Part shown: piece after piece, positions 58,830-64,000 of the stretch | Layout: each line of letters opens with the position of its first letter | How positions within the stretch are numbered: position 1 is the stretch's first letter | Assembly (NCBI GenBank): GCA_023614405.1 | Contig: CM042696.1 | Coordinates: 336,899,211 to 336,963,210, forward strand | DNA from: Avena insularis | Taxonomy: Eukaryota; Streptophyta; Magnoliopsida; Poales; Poaceae | Reading direction: 5' to 3' | Length of the DNA: 64,000 bases | Notes under the pieces: model-generated | Told to the model about the DNA's origin: nothing | Database searches by the model: none | Seen by the model: only the letters and a program-made list of their open reading frames with translations | Program-made: the position numbers and the translations under genes

Positions 58830-61104
58830 CTAAACTGGTATTACATCACCTTTTGATGTATCTTCACATCTCAAGACTAGTCCATCAAGGCTAGTTGGGA
58901 GGAGGCACTTGCCCCACTGGCAGCCAGTGTTAAAGGGTTCAGGAGGCGGAACAACCATCAACACATTGTCATTCCTTTGAACAACACCGATGACACTCAC
59001 GGTGCTTCCCTCCTTAATGTATCTGCAATGTAAACATCCATGTCAGATGAAATGGATAACTATGTACACATGTTTGTGCGGTACACAAGTGCAAATACCA
59101 GAACAAAGAAATAGCTATACCCTTCTTTTAGGCGCATTATGCGATCATCACTTGAGAGATTCCTCTCCCGTAGCCATCTTAAAAAATCAGGGGACATGTC
59201 CTTGTTTTCTGGATTTATGTCAATAACAACAGATTCGTCCACGTATGGGGTTACCCATGCACCATACCCTGTTTTGACCAACGCTCGCAGCCCGGATTGG
59301 AAATCAGAGATGTAAAAATCAACTGCATGTCGCTGCAGTTGTTGCAAAGTAAAGGAAAATGTAAGAGTCATCATTAAGGTGATAGGAGTTGCACTAGTTT
59401 GGAGTTTCAATGAAATCCTTATATATAATAATAGCAGGACACTAACTCATTCTGAGATTCACAGCTTCTTGATCAAATTTTCTAGCTAATAAGATACTCA
59501 CCTCAATTGACCGTAATCCCCAAGTAAATCGGCGATGCTGAGTATTGGCAGCTTTTGAGTCCCAACCCCTATACTCATACAAGCAGGTTGAAGTGTACAC
59601 ACATCTTGGAACCCTTTGAAACGAGGACTCGAGGGGAAAATTTCCACAAGTAACAACCTGTCAAGTTAAATACGACAAATGAGGTCCTGTTACCATAATA
59701 GAAGTGCTACTGTTTAAATCACTTATGACTATAAGCTAACTACGAAAATGAAAAATCTATGGAAAAAATGGGATTATTACAAAATGCTCGGGAAATTTCA
59801 AGTCCTTTGTACTGGTAGTAAAACAACAGGTAATTCTGAAGTGTGTTAGATAAATGTGTCACTCTTAAGTGTACTAAATATTGTTACATGCTCATGGTAC
59901 TGATCTCTCGGTCCAAAGTTTATTTTTCAAAACTATCTAAAGTGTTTTGTCAAACCTATGTATTTATGAATTACCTTAATAATGAAACAGCTAGTAGCAA
60001 TACAACATTGTGAATTAACAATGCAGTTCAGCAACACGCTAAACTGGCAAAGGTGCCATGAAAGTGTAATTTGAGAATTACTTCTATATTGTAACATAAG
60101 CAAGCATGTATATGACAAAAACAGACAACAGAAAACTAAGCACAAACCATTAAGGGATGGAATGGATAGATGAAATAATCGAACGAGTAAAAAAAGGTCA
60201 CCAGTATTATACATACCCCAGTAACCTTTACATACTCTCCATCTTTCGCGGTCCTGAGATCAGCGTCAGGGTAGCGACTGACAAACCTAGTCACACCCCT
60301 TGTTCCCCAGCAAATATTCCAAACCAAGAGGGCAGCAACAAACCCAAATATCACAACCACAACAACCAGCAGAATTGAATTATGAACGGCGGCAAGAATG
60401 AAGCCACCTGCTACGAACCCCATCACAAAGAGCAGAATGGCCGTCCAGAGTATTGGCTTTGGCAAACTGGCCCTTATTGAGTAGCCATTTTCCTCGTTAA
60501 GATTTGTAACAGCCTGATTATGAGCAAACGAGGTGGCACGCATCTTTATTGATACAGTGGAATCAAGAGCGCCTGGTAATTTTCGCGGAGCACCAGATGA
60601 ATTCAACGGTCCAGAAGTGATAGGTCCTGATGTGATCAGCCCAGTTGTAGGAAGAATAGGAGGTAAATGGCCAGAATTCTGGCGAGCCATTGGGGTCACT
60701 CCTCCTGACTGGGGCCCAGATGATCTCTTTGTTGGTTCTCCATGCTTATTGAGTGGTCCAGAATTAGACTTTGCCCTTGCTGAACCTCCGGTGCCAGGAA
60801 CCGCTGATGAAATAGAACCAGAGTAGTTGGATCGACCAACAGCACTAGATACTGGTCCTGAATTGGAAGCCGCGCCACCAAATGAAGTATTCCTTGAAGG
60901 TTGATTACCCAAAGGGCCAGATTTCCTTGACTTCTCAGCGTGGAGATCAAACATCTTTCCGAGTTCTCCAGATTTCTTGATGTCCCCGCCAGTGTATGGC
61001 ATAGCTGCGGAGCAAACAACCGGAGCCTTCTCCTTAGGTTGCTCAGGTCGACCAGAGACATAAAGCCCATTGCTCAGCTGGTGGGATGGAAACCGAGAAC
61101 CCAT
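58830..61104 (-). CDS. SHOU4 / At1g16860-like two-pass membrane protein, four coding exons; possible one-base frameshift in exon 2
   Basis: Exons: 61104-60217 (MGSRFPSHQLSNGLYVSGRP..., 296 codons), 59657-59503, 59332-59121, 59022-58830 (stop TAG). All introns have GT/AG ends. The N-terminus has repeated Ser-Gly-Pro motifs (residues 62-167). Two membrane helices lie at about 218-240 and 243-265. The rest, with Arg-Cys-Val-Tyr-Thr-Ser-Thr, Tyr-Ile-Ser-Asp-Phe-Gln-Ser-Gly-Leu and Arg-Leu-Lys-Glu-Gly, matches the plant At1g16860 family. Arabidopsis SHOU4/SHOU4L limit cellulose-synthase delivery to the plasma membrane. Expected length is about 482 residues, close to the roughly 475 of the family. 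Exon 2 is 155 bases where 156 are needed: a G run near 59519-59521 has three Gs and not four, so as written the frame breaks before exon 3. Confidence 0.85.
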
Positions 61105-61237
61105 GTTCTGAACCAGTAGATTCAGCTATGACCTCAGAGTACGTCAAAGTAGCTGTACTGCGTACTGAATGAGACTAGCAAGCTTTGGAGCACACCACCA
61201 GCATTATTAGATACAACAAACACCTTGCATCATCACC
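61105..61237 (-). other. Probable 5' UTR exon of the SHOU4-like gene
   Basis: On the minus strand a good acceptor (tttatcag) ends at 61238, leaving a 133-base stretch up to the ATG. No upstream ATG in this stretch opens a long frame. Confidence 0.45.
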
Positions 61238-62860
61238 TGATAAAAGAACACATCAAATAAATGCAGCTTACGTAAATTTGGGTATACAAAAATGGATATG
61301 CACACAAGATGCTATTCATAAGAAGCAACTTTGAAACAAATTGCACAGAATAAGAATATGAAAAACTCAGAAAATAGAATTGTCCAGCACACAAAGGATT
61401 ACTAAAGGCGAGACTTTGAAGAAATTTAGAAGAACCATCTAACAGAGTTCTACCAAGTCCCAACAGATCACAGAAACTCAAATATTCAAGGTGGCAACTG
61501 AGTGATAGTTTTAACACTACCTCCCATAGAGGGATATATGTGAGCTAATAGCCAGAGAGTAGCGGCAAGACAGCAAACGTAAAGCTGGACCAACACAAAT
61601 ACTTGCAAAATGTGGTGCCATTAATTGTGCAATAAACCATACCAGAAGTGACAAAAGTAATTTGCAGATTCATTTAGAGCATGTTACCATGTTTTCACCA
61701 TGCAAGCATCATGTTGAGAGCAACAAACATAATATATTACTAACTATTTTCTTTACATAGGAGTACATCATATAGTTCATTGCTAACTCAAATATTCCAT
61801 CAAACAAATGCCACAATCCTAGGAATTCTCTTTTCGCAGAATGGGTGGGCAAAGCTGACAATGACAAGGCAGTGAACTAATTGTGTTCCTGCTATATTTT
61901 TAAGCAAGGTAAAACTACACACCCGCCCCCAGTTTTACACTCTTTACTAACAGAATATTACAGCCTAAACAGACAGAAGCAGCAATGTTGAAGAAAATCT
62001 TTTGATTTAGCAGCGTCTCTTACAGGATTCAGCCATAATGTTGGGATAACGTGCACTGTTGTGATAAAGTAATGCTTAGCTCCTTGCAAAAGGAAGCCAG
62101 TACAGAAAAGCCCCATAAAGCATGCAGAATTTGTGTAGGGGGCCAAAGTATTTGCACGAAAAAATTGAAGGCGATGGTTACATAAAAAGCAGGACCGAGT
62201 CTTCCAAATGATTTTGGGTAGTTTAGGCAGCGGAATAAACAAACAAATATGCCACCGACATCATTAGATCTCGAAGTAAACATAGCTTAAAGCTCCAGCA
62301 AAGAACCCTGACAGGACAGCATAGTTTGAACAAGAGGCAATGGATCAACACACTGAACAATAGCCCACTCGACCAAGCTCTTGGCGAGAAGATCTTTTCT
62401 ACTCATGCAAAGATTATCTCTCTCTCCAATGCATGCATAATCCCATAACCCGGAGGGAACTGGAATCTAGGGAATCATCCTACATTCTACTCGGTAGACT
62501 ACGACACGCTTCAGCCATTTTATATAGACAACAATGCCGGCTTCTGCAGATCCAGGGACTGGTCCCAGATCCAGGTAAATCTCTCACAGACCAAGAACGC
62601 AAAAATCCCTGCTAAGTGCTAACGTTCACATAAACAAGCACTAGATCCAAACAGCGCGGACCTAACGAGCGTCGCTTTTCTTTGAAAAACAAACCGCAGG
62701 CCATTACTACTACACCAAGTAGCAGACGGACAAACCAGCAGCAAACTGGACTCGTTTTGGGGGCGGGGGGGTGGAAGTATTTGGATCAGATTGCTCGCCG
62801 TCATCGCAAAGCAGAAAAGAGGACTAGAGACGGAAACACTGGGAGCAATCCAGTAAAGTT
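61238..62860 (-). other. Probable 5' UTR intron of the SHOU4-like gene
   Basis: AT-rich, with no credible gene on either strand. The donor site could not be fixed. Long leader introns are common in this kind of plant gene. Confidence 0.4.
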
Positions 62861-63190
62861 AAGATTGGTCACCAACCGAAGAAACTGGTCCTCGAGGCCC
62901 AGGTAGATCTCCGATCCACGGTGTTCCAGCGGAGCGGAGGGCGACTTGCAACGATGACGGCGGCGGGAATGCGAGAGGATTCCTTGAAGGTGGCGGGCAG
63001 GCGGGCGCGGTTGGGTGGAATGGGGAGGGGAGGAGTGGGGGGAGGTGGGAGGAAGGAGAGAGGAGAGGGTGGGGGGGCGGAGATGGTGGGTTGGATTGGA
63101 TGACGCCGTCGGCGTCGCGAGGAAAAGGAGTGTGTCTGTATGTCCGAAGGCAGGAGCTAACAACTCGCAGGACAAAGGCCCCTGGACTGG
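62861..63190 (-). other. Probable first (leader) exon, CT-rich
   Basis: On the minus strand 62990-63090 is a dense C/T tract, common in plant 5' leaders just after the start of transcription. Frames here on both strands are low-complexity and are not taken as genes. Confidence 0.45.
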
Positions 63191-63198
63191 ACTGTTGC

Positions 63199-63266
63199 TT
63201 CCAGTAAATCCACAAGATTTATATCTTATATAAGGACTAAATTCATAGATTCCAGTAAATCCACAA
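63199..63266 (-). promoter_or_regulatory. Core promoter of the SHOU4-like gene, with a 17-bp direct repeat
   Basis: On the minus strand cttatataagatataaatc (63236-63218 region) gives a TATA box about 30 bases upstream of the CT-rich leader. A 17-base direct repeat, ttccagtaaatccacaa, flanks it at 63199-63215 and 63250-63266. Confidence 0.5.
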
Positions 63267-64000
63267 TTCAAGAAAAATAAAAACCTACAATTTAAACTTT
63301 TTCTCCAACTAGATATTTTCTCTAGTTACGGAAATTATGTAAGTAGCTTGACATGCCACACCTAGGAATCATATCACTAATACTGAGAAGTGCATCATTG
63401 TATAATCTACCAACCATTTTAATACCAAGGTGTTTTGTTACCGTCTACAAATGCTCCTCGAAATTAAGCAGAATTCCATAAACCAATGGGCCATCAATAA
63501 TGGTATGCAAGTTATGCCATGGTTCCCTTGGCCACGGAAGGTCTTATATTGACTTGCCAGAAGGTCTTATATTGAGAACAATATGATGCAATTTCCAAAA
63601 ATCCATCAGATAAAACACAGAGCACATGACAAGATGCAACTATATAGAATGTCTTAGGATGATATCTTTTCTGATGATCAAGAAGCAAACACTACAAAAG
63701 ATACATACTCTTGCCAACACCAAGAAGATTCGAGTAACTATCGCACGAGAAATTGTAACAAGACATAAGAACATCAGAAAAGAGTCAGATACTCACTACA
63801 TAGTTTGGATTGTGATAATCCTCATTGTGCAAAAGTTGAAGAATCTAAAACACAGAAAATTTGTAAGTACCTCCCACGACAAATCAAGGCCTCGAAAAAA
63901 AATTATGTTTCTCCTATTAATACCAGCATCAGGTTGCCCCTAAACTTTTTAGTTTAACTCACTTTTTTACGAAAATACCGTGCGAGAAGCTCCTACAATT
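63267..64000. other. Upstream flank of the host gene
   Basis: AT-rich. A short direct repeat, aaggtcttatattga, occurs at about 63537 and 63562. The open frame at 63626-63943 shows no family resemblance. Nothing else is recognised. Confidence 0.35.

Noticed and set aside
62801..63271. Pro/Ser-rich minus-strand frame upstream of the SHOU4-like gene
   Set aside because: It covers the CT-rich leader and the promoter; composition explains it and no start context or domain supports it.
63626..63943. 105-codon frame at the right end
   Set aside because: Lys/Ile-rich, no domain, no splice or promoter support; probably chance in AT-rich DNA.

Overview
The window is nuclear DNA from a flowering plant, most likely a grass. 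It is built from nested LTR retrotransposons with one clear host gene at the right end. The grass reading rests on the retrotransposon lineages (Ty3/Gypsy Tat, CRM and Tekay/Del; Ty1/Copia), a Stowaway-like MITE, GT/AG introns and a plant-specific membrane-protein gene. No bacterial operon, CRISPR array, rRNA or tRNA gene was seen. The tRNA-like matches are retrotransposon primer-binding sites.

Layout from left to right. Positions 1-6119 are the 3' part of a Tat-lineage Gypsy element: the last residues of pol on the + strand, a spliced antisense gene on the - strand (523-4327), duplicated PPT-like blocks and a 460-bp 3' LTR. Positions 6120-15154 are older sequence carrying a solo Gypsy LTR (6372-13964, TSD tatat). 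A decayed Copia element (7169-11296, TSD gccag) sits inside that solo LTR. Positions 15155-22818 are a CRM-clade Gypsy element ('element A') with two 889-bp LTRs. Positions 22819-25041 hold a CRM-like LTR remnant ('E'), a second Tat antisense-gene fragment and the start of a second Tat 3' LTR.

Positions 25042-56468 are one minus-strand CRM-clade element ('B1') inserted in that second Tat LTR. B1 was itself hit twice: by a 14.2-kb Tekay/Del chromovirus ('C', 29578-43810, TSD catcc) between its protease and gag halves, and by a sister CRM element ('B2', 47800-56370, TSD cctta) inside its 5' LTR. Removing both inserts leaves B1 at about 8.61 kb, close to the 8.57 kb of B2, which supports the reconstruction. 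None of the full elements has an unbroken gag-pol.

Positions 56474-57506 hold the rest of the Tat LTR and a Copia RT fragment. A MITE lies at 58431-58581. From 58830 to about 63230 there is a host gene on the - strand for a SHOU4/At1g16860-like two-pass membrane protein, with four coding exons, a CT-rich leader and a TATA box. Its second coding exon is one base short of the length needed to keep the family's reading frame.

The most unusual signals are: the antisense spliced gene in the Tat element, with a second remnant 20 kb away; an open reading frame kept inside the LTRs of two different CRM families; very patchy divergence between LTR pairs of single insertions; and the one-base lesion in the host gene. 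All calls come from reading the sequence by eye, with no database search.
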